Shown here: positions 1 to 8,586 of the stretch, one piece after another | How the letters are laid out: every line of letters starts with the position of its first letter | Numbering within the stretch: position 1 is the first letter of the stretch | From: Streptomyces sp. NBC_00459 | GTDB taxonomy: Bacteria > Actinomycetota > Actinomycetes > Streptomycetales > Streptomycetaceae | DNA: 64,000 bases | Assembly (NCBI RefSeq): GCF_036013955.1 | Contig: NZ_CP107903.1 | Location: forward strand, 6,138,001 to 6,202,000 | Reading direction: 5' to 3' | Position numbers and translations under genes: made by a program | Notes under the pieces: model-generated | The model's input: only the letters and a program-made list of their open reading frames with translations | Told to the model about the DNA's origin: nothing | The model's database searches: none

Positions 1-1
1 T

Positions 2-388
2 GCGTGGGGGCAGCCGTCGTACAACCCGCCCTCGCGTTTCCTGGAGGAGATCCCGGCGGCCCATCTGGAGTGGAAGCGCACGGGCGCGATGGCTCCTGCG
101 ACGTCCTCGGGCCCGGCCTCCGGGGTGGCGTCGTCGTTCTCGTCGTTGGCGTCCTCGCGCTCGCGCTCCGCGGCCTCGGGTGCGTCCGGTTTCGCCACAC
201 GCCGGGGCGGTGCCGAGAAGCCGGTCGTCGCGCTGGCGGTGGGGGACAGGGTCACGCACGACCAGTTCGGCCTGGGGACAGTGGTGGGCGTGAAGGGCAC
301 GGGCTCGAACGCCGAGGCGACGGTCGACTTCGGCGAGGACAAGCCCAAGCGACTGCTGCTGCGGTACGCGCCGGTGGAAAAGCTTTAG
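2..388 (+). CDS. pcrA: ATP-dependent DNA helicase PcrA/UvrD, C-terminal end (5' truncated by window)
   Basis: Only the last 128 residues are in the window; the frame is open from base 2 and ends with TAG at 386-388. The visible part starts with the WGQPSYNPPSRFLEEIP-type segment that follows helicase motif VI in PcrA/UvrD proteins. A Ser/Ala-rich linker follows, then a C-terminal domain with the pattern VGDRVTHDQFGLGTVVGV, typical of the Tudor-like RNA-polymerase-contacting tail of PcrA. Family knowledge: an SF1 3'-5' helicase acting in nucleotide excision repair and in clearing replication-transcription conflicts. The catalytic motifs lie outside the window, so the identification rests on this tail and on its place beside the M23 peptidase and lipase, as in S. 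coelicolor (recollection). Confidence 0.88.
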   Translation, partial: AWGQPSYNPPSRFLEEIPAAHLEWKRTGAMAPATSSGPASGVASSFSSLASSRSRSAASGASGFATRRGGAEKPVVALAVGDRVTHDQFGLGTVVGVKGTGSNAEATVDFGEDKPKRLLLRYAPVEKL

Positions 389-426
389 CGCCCCGCTCGG
401 GCGCGGGCTATTCGCCTGCGGGCCGG

Positions 427-481
427 GGTAGGGGGCTTGTTCGCGCAGTTCCCCGCGCCCCAGAGTGCCCCTATCGGGGCA
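427..481. terminator. Streptomyces-type intergenic repeat with short hairpin
   Basis: This lies between the convergent pcrA and M23 peptidase genes. It holds the GCGCAGTTCCCCGCGCCCC phrase that recurs between genes in many Streptomyces genomes. A small perfect hairpin follows: TGCCCC 466-471 and GGGGCA 476-481 with a TATC loop. It probably acts as a bidirectional terminator. There is no U-tract, which is usual in this genus. Confidence 0.5.
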
Positions 482-500
482 TCAGGGGCGCGGCTGCCGG

Positions 501-2054
501 TTACGTCGGGTCGAGGCCGTGGCTGCGCAGCCACGGGAGCGGGTCGATCGCCGAGCCGCCTGCGGGCCGTACCTCGAAGTGCAGGTGCGGGCCGGTCGAG
601 TTGCCGGAGTTCCCGGAGTACGCGATGGGCTCGCCGGCCTTGACCGTCGTGCCGGACGCGACCTGGTAGCTGGAGAGGTGGCAGTACCACGTCTCCGTAC
701 CGTCCTTGTCGGTCACGATCATCATGTTGCCGTAGGCGCTGTTCCACTGCGTCCGGACGGTGCCGTCGGTCGCGGCCATCACCGTCGTGCCGTACGAGAC
801 GGGGAAGTCGATCCCGGTGTGCACGGACATCCAGTTGATGCCGGCCTGGCCGAAGTAGGCGCTGAGGCCGCGCTGTTCGACCGGGAGCGCGTACTTCGGG
901 CGCAGTCGCTCCTTGCGGGCGGCTTCCGCCGCCGCTGCCTTCTTCTGGGCGAGCTGCTGGGCCTTGAGGTCGATACGTTCCTGCGTCCGGCTGGCCCGGT
1001 CGGCGAAGTCGTCGGCGCCCGCGGAGAGGCTCTCCAGCTGGGTGTCCAGCTTGTTGTTCGCGGTGGACGGCTTCACCGCGACACCGTCCGACGCGGATGC
1101 CGTGGTGTTCTGCTCGCTGTCACCGCTCATCCCGCTCACGGAAGCGGCGGCGATACCCGCGACCCCCATCACGCAGGCGGACGGAACGGCGATGGTCAGC
1201 AGGGCGGAACGTTTGGCCGGGGGGCGACGCCGGGACCGGCCCGCGTTGCGCGCCGCGGTACGGGACGCCGCGCGCCCGGCTCCGGGAAGCGCGCCCGGAG
1301 CGACGTCCTCCTGGCCGTCGAGCAGCGGGGCCTCGGCGGGCAGCTCGTCGGCGGTGTAGAAGTCCGGCTCGTCGTGGGGGAGGGCGTGTTGGTCGTACTC
1401 CGGTACGTCCGCCGCGTCCGTGATCTGCTCGAAAATCGCGGTGGCCTGCTGGTCGTACTCGTGCTCCTGCGCGTGGTCGTACTCGGCGGAGTGGGCGGGC
1501 GTGCCGCCCGGGCCGCTGTCCGAGTTCCACTGCGTGGCGTCGTACACACCGGTGTCGGAGGCCTGCGTGGCCCATTCCCACTGCTGGGTCTGGTCGGCCG
1601 GACCTGCCTGCTCGGGCTGGAGCCAGGCGGAGGCGTCCCACTGACCGCTGGGGTCACTGCCGGGAGGCGGCGACTGCGTGGGGATCTCGGCGAGCTGCTG
1701 GTAGCCGGGCGCCCAGGTGGAGGTGTCGTACGCCCCGGTGTCGTAGGCGGCGTGGTGCTGGGCCGCGTACGGGTCGTAGTTCAGGGTCTGGTGACTGCCC
1801 GTGGACCACTGGGAGTTGTCGTACGAACCGGTGGTGTCCTCGCCCGGCATGTTGCCGAAGAGCGGGTCGGTTGCGAAATTACCGCCGGTACCCGTGCCCA
1901 TGCCCGTGTCGAAACCGTTGGCGAAGGTGGGGTCGTGCGTGGTGAAGTCACCGAAAGGGACTTCCTGCGTGCCGTACGACGCGTAATGGGCCGTCGCGGC
2001 ATCGGAAGCCGGAGCCGGGGTGGTCATGGTCCCCGACGGGTGACGTTCGTTCAC
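501..2054 (-). CDS. Membrane-anchored M23 (LytM-type) metallopeptidase
   Basis: The product is 517 aa. The GTG start at 2054 is preceded by a GAGAAG ribosome site about 5 nt upstream; the frame stays open further upstream but without similarity or an RBS. Order: a long acidic, Tyr/Gln/Thr-rich low-complexity cytoplasmic region (1-270), a basic stretch and one membrane segment (about 275-300), a Lys/Ala/Glu-rich coiled coil (about 335-385), then an M23 domain with the zinc ligands HTGIDF (about 411) and HLHFEV (about 488). Family role: a zinc endopeptidase that cuts peptidoglycan cross-bridges outside the membrane. The long N-terminal cytosolic tail suggests regulation from inside the cell, but no partner is visible. 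It is convergent with pcrA. Confidence 0.88.
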   Translation of the reverse strand: MNERHPSGTMTTPAPASDAATAHYASYGTQEVPFGDFTTHDPTFANGFDTGMGTGTGGNFATDPLFGNMPGEDTTGSYDNSQWSTGSHQTLNYDPYAAQHHAAYDTGAYDTSTWAPGYQQLAEIPTQSPPPGSDPSGQWDASAWLQPEQAGPADQTQQWEWATQASDTGVYDATQWNSDSGPGGTPAHSAEYDHAQEHEYDQQATAIFEQITDAADVPEYDQHALPHDEPDFYTADELPAEAPLLDGQEDVAPGALPGAGRAASRTAARNAGRSRRRPPAKRSALLTIAVPSACVMGVAGIAAASVSGMSGDSEQNTTASASDGVAVKPSTANNKLDTQLESLSAGADDFADRASRTQERIDLKAQQLAQKKAAAAEAARKERLRPKYALPVEQRGLSAYFGQAGINWMSVHTGIDFPVSYGTTVMAATDGTVRTQWNSAYGNMMIVTDKDGTETWYCHLSSYQVASGTTVKAGEPIAYSGNSGNSTGPHLHFEVRPAGGSAIDPLPWLRSHGLDPT

Positions 2055-2285
2055 CAACTTCTCTTTCGCCTCGACAACAGGGGCTGGCAGAGCAGTGCGG
2101 CGACTGTACCCGGCGGTACGCGGGCGCGACAATCTTCCGCAGGTTTCGTGCCTTGGGGAAACGGGCATTCGGCCGTGTTTCGGGGGACTGCGGGCACGGG
2201 TTTGGCCTGGCGTTCGAAGATTGTTCGAATCTCGGGTGCTGTTCGGCGGTCCTGAACCGCCTGTGTGCGGCGTTCGGGCCGGGGT

Positions 2286-3188
2286 TCACGCCACGGTCAG
2301 TCCGCCGGTTCGGGCCCGGTCGGTCCGCGCATCGGCGGCCAGGGAGTGGTCGCTCTCGTCCAGGGCCTGCCGTATCCCGGTCGCGACGGCCGGGTGCACC
2401 GGCAGGGCGAGGTGGCCGACGCCGGTGACCTGCACGTTCTCTGCCAGTAGGTCCGGGTGGTCGATGCGGGCCGTCTCCGGCGGGTCCATCACATGGTCCA
2501 GATCGCTCCAGAAGCTGACGAAGCGCGTACGGCAGTCCGATGCGGGCAGGCGCAGCTCCTCGATGACCTCCGAGCCGGGGCGCATCTGGCGGACGATCGG
2601 GTGCGCGTCGGCCAGCGGGACGGCCCGGGTTCCGGAGTGCGGGGTGCCGAGGGAGACGAGCGTACGGACGCGGAGGTCACCGCCGAGGCGCTGCACGTAG
2701 TAGCGCGCGATCAGGCCGCCCAGGCTGTGCCCGACGATGTCCACCTGTGGCTGGCCCGTGCGCCTGCATATCTCCTCTATGTGCCGGCCGAGCAGCTCGG
2801 CCGCGGTGCGGATGTCGCAGGTCAGCGGGGAGTAGTTGAGCGACTCGATCTGTCGGCGGCCGTGTTGGGCGAGGGACCGGCGCAGCAGGACGAAGACGGA
2901 GCGGTTGTCGATGAAGCCGTGGAGGAGGACGACCGGGGGTTTCGGCTCCGCGGGCAGGCGGGTGGGGGAGCCGGCGGCAGCGGAGGCCCCGGGGAGCGCG
3001 GCGGGGTCGGGGGTCGTGGCCCGGCGTTCCTGGACGATGCCCGACGGATAGAGGAGCAGATGCCCGGCCAGGATCGCGATCTCCAGGGCGGTCGCCTTGA
3101 GCAGCGCGACGGAGATTCCCGTCAGCCTGCTCGGCAGGACGCGCTGACAGAGCGGAAGCAGGGGCAGTGCTGCCCGGATGACCTTCAT
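2286..3188 (-). CDS. Alpha/beta-hydrolase lipase/esterase
   Basis: The product is 300 aa. ATG at 3188 is chosen because a perfect AGGAGG lies 6 nt upstream; the open frame upstream is not protein-like. The hydrophobic N-terminus (LTGISVALLKATALEIAILAGHLLLYP) looks like a membrane or signal segment. The oxyanion strand is VVLLHGF, the nucleophile elbow is GHSLGG (Ser about residue 154), an acid candidate lies in SDLDHVMDP, and the late His is in GVGHLALP. These fit the secreted or membrane-associated lipase family with PGAP1-like hits. Substrate is unknown. It follows the M23 gene on the same strand after a 231-bp gap and is divergent from icmB. Confidence 0.82.
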   Translation of the reverse strand: MKVIRAALPLLPLCQRVLPSRLTGISVALLKATALEIAILAGHLLLYPSGIVQERRATTPDPAALPGASAAAGSPTRLPAEPKPPVVLLHGFIDNRSVFVLLRRSLAQHGRRQIESLNYSPLTCDIRTAAELLGRHIEEICRRTGQPQVDIVGHSLGGLIARYYVQRLGGDLRVRTLVSLGTPHSGTRAVPLADAHPIVRQMRPGSEVIEELRLPASDCRTRFVSFWSDLDHVMDPPETARIDHPDLLAENVQVTGVGHLALPVHPAVATGIRQALDESDHSLAADARTDRARTGGLTVA

Positions 3189-3586
3189 GGCCGACCTCCT
3201 GTCGGCACGCGGGAGGACTTCTCTGTCCCCCGTGTGCCCTCGTGGGGGGTCGCGACGAGGGCGGCCGGTGGTGTCGGTGGTGGTGCACGAGTGAGGCATG
3301 CGGCGTGTGTGACGCCAGGGGGGTGGCGAACTCCTTGCCTGATGGCGACGAAGCTCCCCGCTGTCGTGCCCCCACTGCCCTTCGTGCCATCTCCGACGCA
3401 CCGCACCCCCACGGCGCGCGGCTCGCGACGCGGTGGTGCGACGACCTCGATGCGGCTCCCCTTGCGCCGGTCCCACCGGTGCGCGGCGAACGTGTCCCAC
3501 CGTGTGATTTCCCCCTCGGCATCCGTCGCGAAACTGCCGGTTGCGGGATGCTTGACATAACGTTCGTTCACTTCATGGAGGCAGCG
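3189..3586. other. Intergenic region between divergent lipase and icmB
   Basis: This 398-bp stretch has no convincing gene: the open frames have no ribosome site and show unbiased codon use. It should hold both divergent promoters. The only clear promoter-like element is TTGACATAACG at 3552-3562, close to the icmB ribosome site; I cannot pair it with a well-spaced -10. Confidence 0.4.
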
Positions 3587-3991
3587 ATGGGTGTGGCAGC
3601 CGGTCCGATCCGCGTGGTGGTGGCGAAGCCGGGGCTCGACGGCCACGACCGCGGAGCAAAGGTGATCGCGCGGGCGCTGCGTGACGCCGGTATGGAGGTC
3701 ATCTACACCGGCCTCCACCAGACCCCCGAGCAGATCGTCGACACCGCGATCCAGGAGGACGCCGACGCGATCGGGCTCTCCGTGCTCTCCGGCGCCCACA
3801 ACACGCTCTTCGCTGCCGTGATCGATCTCCTGCGGGAGCATGACGCGGCGGACATCAAGGTGTTCGGCGGCGGGATCATCCCCGAGGCGGACATCGCAGC
3901 GTTGAAGGAGAAGGGGGTTGCGGAGATCTTCACTCCTGGGGCGACCATGGATTCCGTTGTGGAGTGGGTGCGGGGGGCGGTACGGGGGTGA
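3587..3991 (+). CDS. icmB: Isobutyryl/methylmalonyl-CoA mutase small subunit, cobalamin-binding
   Basis: The product is 134 aa. ATG at 3587 follows TGGAGGCAGCG with good spacing. It is a stand-alone B12-binding domain with the base-off/His-on signature DxHxxG (GLDGHDRGAKV, residues about 15-25) and the later LSVLSGAH and FGGGIIPEAD segments that line the cobalamin tail pocket. Known role: IcmB pairs with a separate large subunit (IcmA) to interconvert isobutyryl-CoA and n-butyryl-CoA. No large subunit lies nearby, which matches S. coelicolor, where icmB is unlinked from icmA. The closely related small subunit of another acyl-CoA mutase cannot be excluded from sequence alone. Confidence 0.85.
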   Translation: MGVAAGPIRVVVAKPGLDGHDRGAKVIARALRDAGMEVIYTGLHQTPEQIVDTAIQEDADAIGLSVLSGAHNTLFAAVIDLLREHDAADIKVFGGGIIPEADIAALKEKGVAEIFTPGATMDSVVEWVRGAVRG

Positions 3992-4031
3992 GGGGGGTGC
4001 TGTTCAGACCCCTTGGTGCCTTCGTTCTTGA

Positions 4032-4060
4032 AGCTCCTCAGCTCCTCAGCTCCTCAGCTC
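4032..4060. repeat. 8-bp tandem repeat at gene end
   Basis: Three perfect copies of AGCTCCTC (4032-4055) plus a partial copy lie across the stop codon of the DUF5691 gene (4046-4048). Copy-number slippage here would alter that protein's last residues. Confidence 0.8.
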
Positions 4061-5701
4061 TTCCGCCATCGCCGCGCGCAGGCGCAACGTGCCCACGAGG
4101 CGTTGGAACGCCTCTGCCCAGTAGGTTCCCGCGCCCGGTGACGCGTTCTCCCCTTCGTCGGGTATCGCCAGCAGGCCGTCGAGGCGACCGGCCTCGGAGG
4201 GATCCAGGCAGCGTTCCGCGAGCCCCATCACTCCGCTGAAGCTCCATGGGTAACTCCCCGCGTCCCGAGCGATATTGAGCGCGTCGACCACTGCCCGACC
4301 GAGCGGCGGAGCCCACGGCACCGCGCACACCCCGAGCAACTGGAATGCCTCGGACAGCCCGTGCGTCGCGATGAACCCCGCCACCCAGTCGGCACGTTCG
4401 GCGGAGTCCAGCGTGGCGAGCAGCTTCGCCCGCTCCGCCAGGGACACCGCCCCTGGCCCGCCGGCCTCGGGTGTCGAGGGAGCGCCGAGGAGCGCCCGGG
4501 ACCAGTCCGCGTTCCGCTGCCGTACCGCCGCCCGGCACCACGCGGCGTGCAGCTCGCCCTGCCAGTCGTCTGCCACCGGCAGCGCCACGATCTCCTCCGG
4601 CGTACGTCCGCCGAGCCGTCCCGGCCACGATCCGAGCGGGGCCGCCTCCACCAACTGGCCCAGCCACCAGGACCGTTCACCGCGCCCCGCCGGGGCCTTG
4701 GCCACGACGCCGTCGCGCTCCATGCCGGCGTCGCACTCGTGCGGCGCCTCGACGACGAGCGCGGGCCCGCCCCCTGTACCGCTCCTGGCCTCGGTGCTGT
4801 TCGTGTGGTCGAGCGCCACGCATGCCCCCGCGCGGACCGCCATCCGTGCGGCAAGTGCCGAATCCGGCAGCGCGGACAGCAACTCCGCTGCCGTCGCCCG
4901 GACGTTGCGGCTGCGGTCGGCCAACGCCCGCTCCAGGAACGGCTCGTCCTCGGCGCGCAGTCCCGCGCGGAGCGAGTCGAGAAACATCAGCCGGTCCTCG
5001 GCACGCTCCGTCTGCCAGGTCGTCTCCAGCAACTCCCGGGCGGCGGCCGGCTCCCGCGCGCGTATCGCCGCGAGGAGGGAGACGCGTTCGGCGAACAGGC
5101 CTTCCTGCCACAGCCGCTGGATCCGTTCCGTCTCCTCGGCCCCGGGCAGGGCCGCGCCGCCGCCCGGGGTCGAGCGCAGGGCGAACCGCCAGTCCGGGTT
5201 CAGCCGGGCGAGCCACAGCGCGCGCGGGCCCGCGAACGCCAGCGCCGCCGGACGCAGATCCGTACGCCCCCTGGCCGCGTCGAGCAGTGCCGGCAGCGAC
5301 TCTGGAGGGGCCGCGAAACCGTGCGTGTTCGCCGCCGTGAGCCACTGGGGCAGCAGCTCCATCAGATCCGGCGCCGTGCCCCGGCGACCGCTGCCGCCGG
5401 GGATGCCGGGCCGGTCGGCCAGCAGTAGCGCCAGCCTGCGGGCCGCCGCGCGGGGCAGTGGCGGGCGCGGGTCCGCCACAGCGGGCTCCGGCCGCGCCGC
5501 CGCCCGGGCCGGCCGCAGCCCTGCCCGGCGCCGTACGGTCTCCACGGCCGCCGCGTCGAGCAGCGCGACCGGCGCCTGCCTGCCCGGCGGGAAGCCCGGA
5601 GGCGTACGCCGCTCGGTGCCGAGCAGTGCCGCGGTGACCAGCTCCTCCCAGGCGTCCGCCGCGGGCGATCCCACGGGGGCGGAGGCCCTGCTGCCGTTCA
5701 T
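4046..5701 (-). CDS. DUF5691 family protein
   Basis: The product is 551 aa. ATG at 5701 is chosen (MNGSRASAP..), with AAGGGAA about 6 nt upstream. The opening WEELVTAALLGTERR is a recognisable start for this family. The body is Ala/Arg/Leu-rich and helical with HEAT-like repeats around residues 215-290 (RELLETTWQTERAEDR, FLERALADRSRNVRATAAELL). No catalytic motif is visible. It lies 65 bp downstream of the SWIM zinc-finger gene on the same strand, so the two are probably co-transcribed. They face a MoxR-DUF5682-VWA operon. I infer a common process for all five genes; the biochemical role of DUF5691 is unknown. Confidence 0.72.
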   Translation of the reverse strand: MNGSRASAPVGSPAADAWEELVTAALLGTERRTPPGFPPGRQAPVALLDAAAVETVRRRAGLRPARAAARPEPAVADPRPPLPRAAARRLALLLADRPGIPGGSGRRGTAPDLMELLPQWLTAANTHGFAAPPESLPALLDAARGRTDLRPAALAFAGPRALWLARLNPDWRFALRSTPGGGAALPGAEETERIQRLWQEGLFAERVSLLAAIRAREPAAARELLETTWQTERAEDRLMFLDSLRAGLRAEDEPFLERALADRSRNVRATAAELLSALPDSALAARMAVRAGACVALDHTNSTEARSGTGGGPALVVEAPHECDAGMERDGVVAKAPAGRGERSWWLGQLVEAAPLGSWPGRLGGRTPEEIVALPVADDWQGELHAAWCRAAVRQRNADWSRALLGAPSTPEAGGPGAVSLAERAKLLATLDSAERADWVAGFIATHGLSEAFQLLGVCAVPWAPPLGRAVVDALNIARDAGSYPWSFSGVMGLAERCLDPSEAGRLDGLLAIPDEGENASPGAGTYWAEAFQRLVGTLRLRAAMAEELRS

Positions 5702-5766
5702 GAGATTCCCTTTCGTGGGGAGCCGTCGTGTCGTGGAGCCGTGAGTCGTCGGTGTGGCGAGCCGCT

Positions 5767-7125
5767 TCAGCACAGCGGGACCGCCTGTCCCGCCGCTCCC
5801 TCCGGCCAGGCCGTCAGAGGGGTGAAACCCCGGTGACCGCACTCGCCGAAGACCGTGACGGGGGCGCCGCCCGACAGGGCGACGAGGCGCCAAAGGCCCG
5901 GGTGAGCCACGGCGGAGGGGGACATGGGCAACGCCAGGTCGGTGTCGGCGTCCGCCAGTTGCCAGGAGCCGCCGTCCGGGACGGGTATGACCCGGTCCAG
6001 CGTCACCGGGCAGGAGTCCAGCCAGGGGTCGTCCCGAAGTGCCTCCCCGTAGCGCTCTGCCGCGTGCGCGGTCGTCGTCCCGGGCGGCCGCACCTCCGTC
6101 GGCGCGGGCGGAGTGAACCGCTCCCCCAGGGCCGCCCGAAGCTGCCCGGCGCCGGGATACGCGGACACCTCGGCCTCGAACGCCAGACCGACAGGCAGTG
6201 CCAGTTCGGGGGCGCGGCCGGCCGCGCCGTAGGAGAGGAGCAGGGCGGTGCGGCCCGACTCCGCGCCGTGCAGCCAGATCCGGCGGGTCGTCAGGCGGGC
6301 GTCCGCCGTCTCGTACTGGGCGAGGACCAGCCAGAGGTCGCGCACCGGCGGGCCGTCCGCCGAACCGGGCAGGCCGACCCTCGACCGCACCGTCGCCGCC
6401 AGACCGTCCGGCAGCTCGTCCCGGCGCAGCCAGCCCCGGTCGAGGAGATGGAGCAGCGCGCACTCCTCCAGCAGCCGCACCGGCCAGCCCGGGCCGGACG
6501 CCGGAATTGCCCCCAACTCCCTTACCCGCGCTGCCAGTCCGGGGGCCTGGGCATCGACCATGCGGGCCGCCGTCTCCTCCCACAGTCCGTAACCCGCCTG
6601 CTCTGCCGTGGCCAGGCCGCCGCGCAGGAGGTCGGTGAGGCGCTGCTCCAACTCCGTCGCCCCCGCAGTGATCCGCTCGGCCCGGCGCTCCGCCCTGCGC
6701 CGCGCCGCCTCCGGATCACCGGACCCGGACGGGGAACCCTCCTCGCCCGCCGTCCGTTTCCCCTCCGCTCGCTTCCGCCGCCCCGCCAGCCACTCCTCCG
6801 CCCAGCCCGGCGCATCCCCTCGCGGCACCGCGCCGTCCTCGGCCGCCCAGAGCAGCAGCAGCCCGAGAGCGTGCTTGCAGGGGAACTTGCGGCTCGGGCA
6901 ACTGCACTTGTACGCGGGCCCGGAGGCGTCCGCGATGTCGACGACCGTCTGATACGGCTTGCTGCCACTGCCCTTGCACAGTCCCCACACCGTCCCCTCG
7001 TCAGAGCTGCCGGCCTCCGACCACGGCCCGGCCGCGCCGAGTTTGCTTCCCGCTTTGCGTGACGAGACGTCAGGCGCCAGTGCCAGCACCTGATCCGCCG
7101 TCCAGCGCACCCCCTGCTGAGTCAT
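5767..7125 (-). CDS. SWIM zinc-finger domain protein
   Basis: The product is 452 aa. The start at 7125 (MTQQGVRWTADQVLALAPD) is chosen by protein character; no strong ribosome site is visible, so the start is moderate. The SWIM motif CSCPSRKFPCKH lies at about residues 65-76 (CxC-x6-CxH), directly after a segment predicted to be the SWIM beta strands. The rest is helical with an Arg/Glu-rich stretch near 110-150 and no enzymatic signature. SWIM fingers bind DNA or proteins. Gene context, beside DUF5691 and divergent from MoxR/VWA, supports a role in the same assembly. The 167-bp divergent gap (7126-7292) must hold promoters for both operons. Confidence 0.82.
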   Translation of the reverse strand: MTQQGVRWTADQVLALAPDVSSRKAGSKLGAAGPWSEAGSSDEGTVWGLCKGSGSKPYQTVVDIADASGPAYKCSCPSRKFPCKHALGLLLLWAAEDGAVPRGDAPGWAEEWLAGRRKRAEGKRTAGEEGSPSGSGDPEAARRRAERRAERITAGATELEQRLTDLLRGGLATAEQAGYGLWEETAARMVDAQAPGLAARVRELGAIPASGPGWPVRLLEECALLHLLDRGWLRRDELPDGLAATVRSRVGLPGSADGPPVRDLWLVLAQYETADARLTTRRIWLHGAESGRTALLLSYGAAGRAPELALPVGLAFEAEVSAYPGAGQLRAALGERFTPPAPTEVRPPGTTTAHAAERYGEALRDDPWLDSCPVTLDRVIPVPDGGSWQLADADTDLALPMSPSAVAHPGLWRLVALSGGAPVTVFGECGHRGFTPLTAWPEGAAGQAVPLC

Positions 7126-7292
7126 GACATCGAAGGTAGGTCCCGGCACTGACAATCGGCCCTCGCAGCGATCTCCACTCAGCTCTCGGAACAGCATTTC
7201 CGCAGGTCAGAGTGCATTGTCAGTGGCGTGGTGCAGTGTGGTCACCAGATCCGAACGGGCCAAGACCGGCCGAGCTGGAGGGGGACCGAGCC

Positions 7293-8438
7293 ATGTCTGT
7301 TTCCGCTGAACCGACATCCGTCGACTCACGTGACGAGCAGTCCGCGCACGCGAACGGCACGGAGGAACTGCGCCCGCACGCCGAGGACGCCTTCGCCGCC
7401 GAACTCGCGGCGCTGGCCGCGCAGGACGACCGCCCGCGCCCGGCCCGCTGGAAACTGTCGCCGTGGGCCGTCGCGACCTACCTGCAGGGCGGCACCCTGC
7501 CCGACGGCACGGTGATCACACCGAAGTACGTGGGCCCGCGCCGCATCGTCGAGGTTGCCGTCACGACCCTCGCGACCGACCGTGCCCTGCTGCTGCTCGG
7601 TGTGCCAGGTACGGCGAAGACCTGGGTGTCCGAGCACCTGGCGGCGGCGGTCAGCGGCAACTCGACGCTGCTGGTCCAGGGCACGGCCGGCACGCCGGAG
7701 GAGGCGATCCGGTACGGCTGGAACTACGCGCGGCTGCTCGCGCACGGCCCGAGCCGCGAGGCCCTCGTACCCAGCCCCGTCATGCGGGCGATGGCGGAGG
7801 GGATGACGGCCCGCGTCGAGGAGCTGACCCGTATCCCTGCCGACGTACAGGACACGCTGATCACGATCCTGTCGGAAAAGAACCTGCCGATACCGGAGTT
7901 GGGGCAGGAGGTGCAGGCGGTACGAGGGTTCAACCTGATCGCGACGGCCAACGACCGCGACCGTGGCGTCAACGAGTTGTCCAGCGCTCTGCGCCGCCGC
8001 TTCAACACGGTGGTGCTGCCGCTGCCGGAGAGTGCCGATGCCGAGGTCGACATCGTTTCGCGCCGGGTCGACCAGATCGGCCGCTCGCTCGACCTGCCAG
8101 CCGTGCCGGACGGTGTCGACGAGATCCGTCGCGTCGTGACCGTCTTCCGTGAACTGCGCGACGGGGTCACGTCGGACGGCCGGACGAAGCTGAAGTCGCC
8201 CAGCGGCACGCTGTCCACCGCCGAGGCGATCTCGGTCGTCACCAGCGGTCTGGCCCTGGCGGCCCACTTCGGCGACGGCGTCCTGCGGGCCTCCGACGTC
8301 GCCGCGGGCATCCTCGGCGCCGTCGTCCGCGATCCGGCGGCCGACCGGGTCGTCTGGCAGGAGTACCTGGAGGCGGTGGTCCGCGAACGCGACGGCTGGA
8401 AGGACTTCTACCGGGCGTGCCGGGAGGTGAGCGCGTGA
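7293..8438 (+). CDS. MoxR-type AAA+ ATPase
   Basis: The product is 381 aa. ATG at 7293 follows GGAGGGGG with 8 nt spacing. Walker A is GVPGTAKT (about residues 103-110). The Walker B region reads ARVEELTR, with Glu where MoxR proteins usually have Asp (DE to EE). Sensor 1 is in LIATANDRD and the arginine finger region in SSALRRRF. MoxR ATPases act as chaperones that insert cofactors or remodel complexes, usually with a VWA-domain partner; such a partner is encoded two genes downstream. It is first in the rightward operon MoxR, DUF5682, VWA. Confidence 0.88.
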   Translation: MSVSAEPTSVDSRDEQSAHANGTEELRPHAEDAFAAELAALAAQDDRPRPARWKLSPWAVATYLQGGTLPDGTVITPKYVGPRRIVEVAVTTLATDRALLLLGVPGTAKTWVSEHLAAAVSGNSTLLVQGTAGTPEEAIRYGWNYARLLAHGPSREALVPSPVMRAMAEGMTARVEELTRIPADVQDTLITILSEKNLPIPELGQEVQAVRGFNLIATANDRDRGVNELSSALRRRFNTVVLPLPESADAEVDIVSRRVDQIGRSLDLPAVPDGVDEIRRVVTVFRELRDGVTSDGRTKLKSPSGTLSTAEAISVVTSGLALAAHFGDGVLRASDVAAGILGAVVRDPAADRVVWQEYLEAVVRERDGWKDFYRACREVSA

Positions 8439-8586
8439 GCCGGCGCAGGGGCAGGGGTGCGGGTGTGGATGTGCGGGGGCGTGTGTACGGGTTGTCGATG
8501 GGAGGCGGTTCGGTGTCCATGCGGGTGGGTGGCGTGAGTACGGCGGTCGACGACGGTGACTCGACCTGGCGTGGGAGGCGAGTGGC

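Noticed and set aside
2210..2230. TTCGAA-N5-TTCGAA upstream of the M23 gene, like a LexA box
   Set aside because: The actinobacterial SOS box is TCGAAC-N4-GTTCGA; here the spacing is one base short and the left half lacks the C.
465..2255. Long plus-strand open frame over the M23 gene
   Set aside because: It is the antisense shadow of a high-GC gene; the composition is Arg/Gly/Val-rich with no domain, and the minus-strand frame has clear M23 motifs.
2055..2285. Possible c-di-AMP (ydaO) riboswitch before the M23 peptidase, common before Streptomyces wall hydrolases
   Set aside because: None of the conserved ydaO segments could be found on either strand of the leader.
7126..7292. Possible small gene between the SWIM and MoxR genes
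   Set aside because: The short frames lack ribosome sites, and the region is needed for two divergent promoters.
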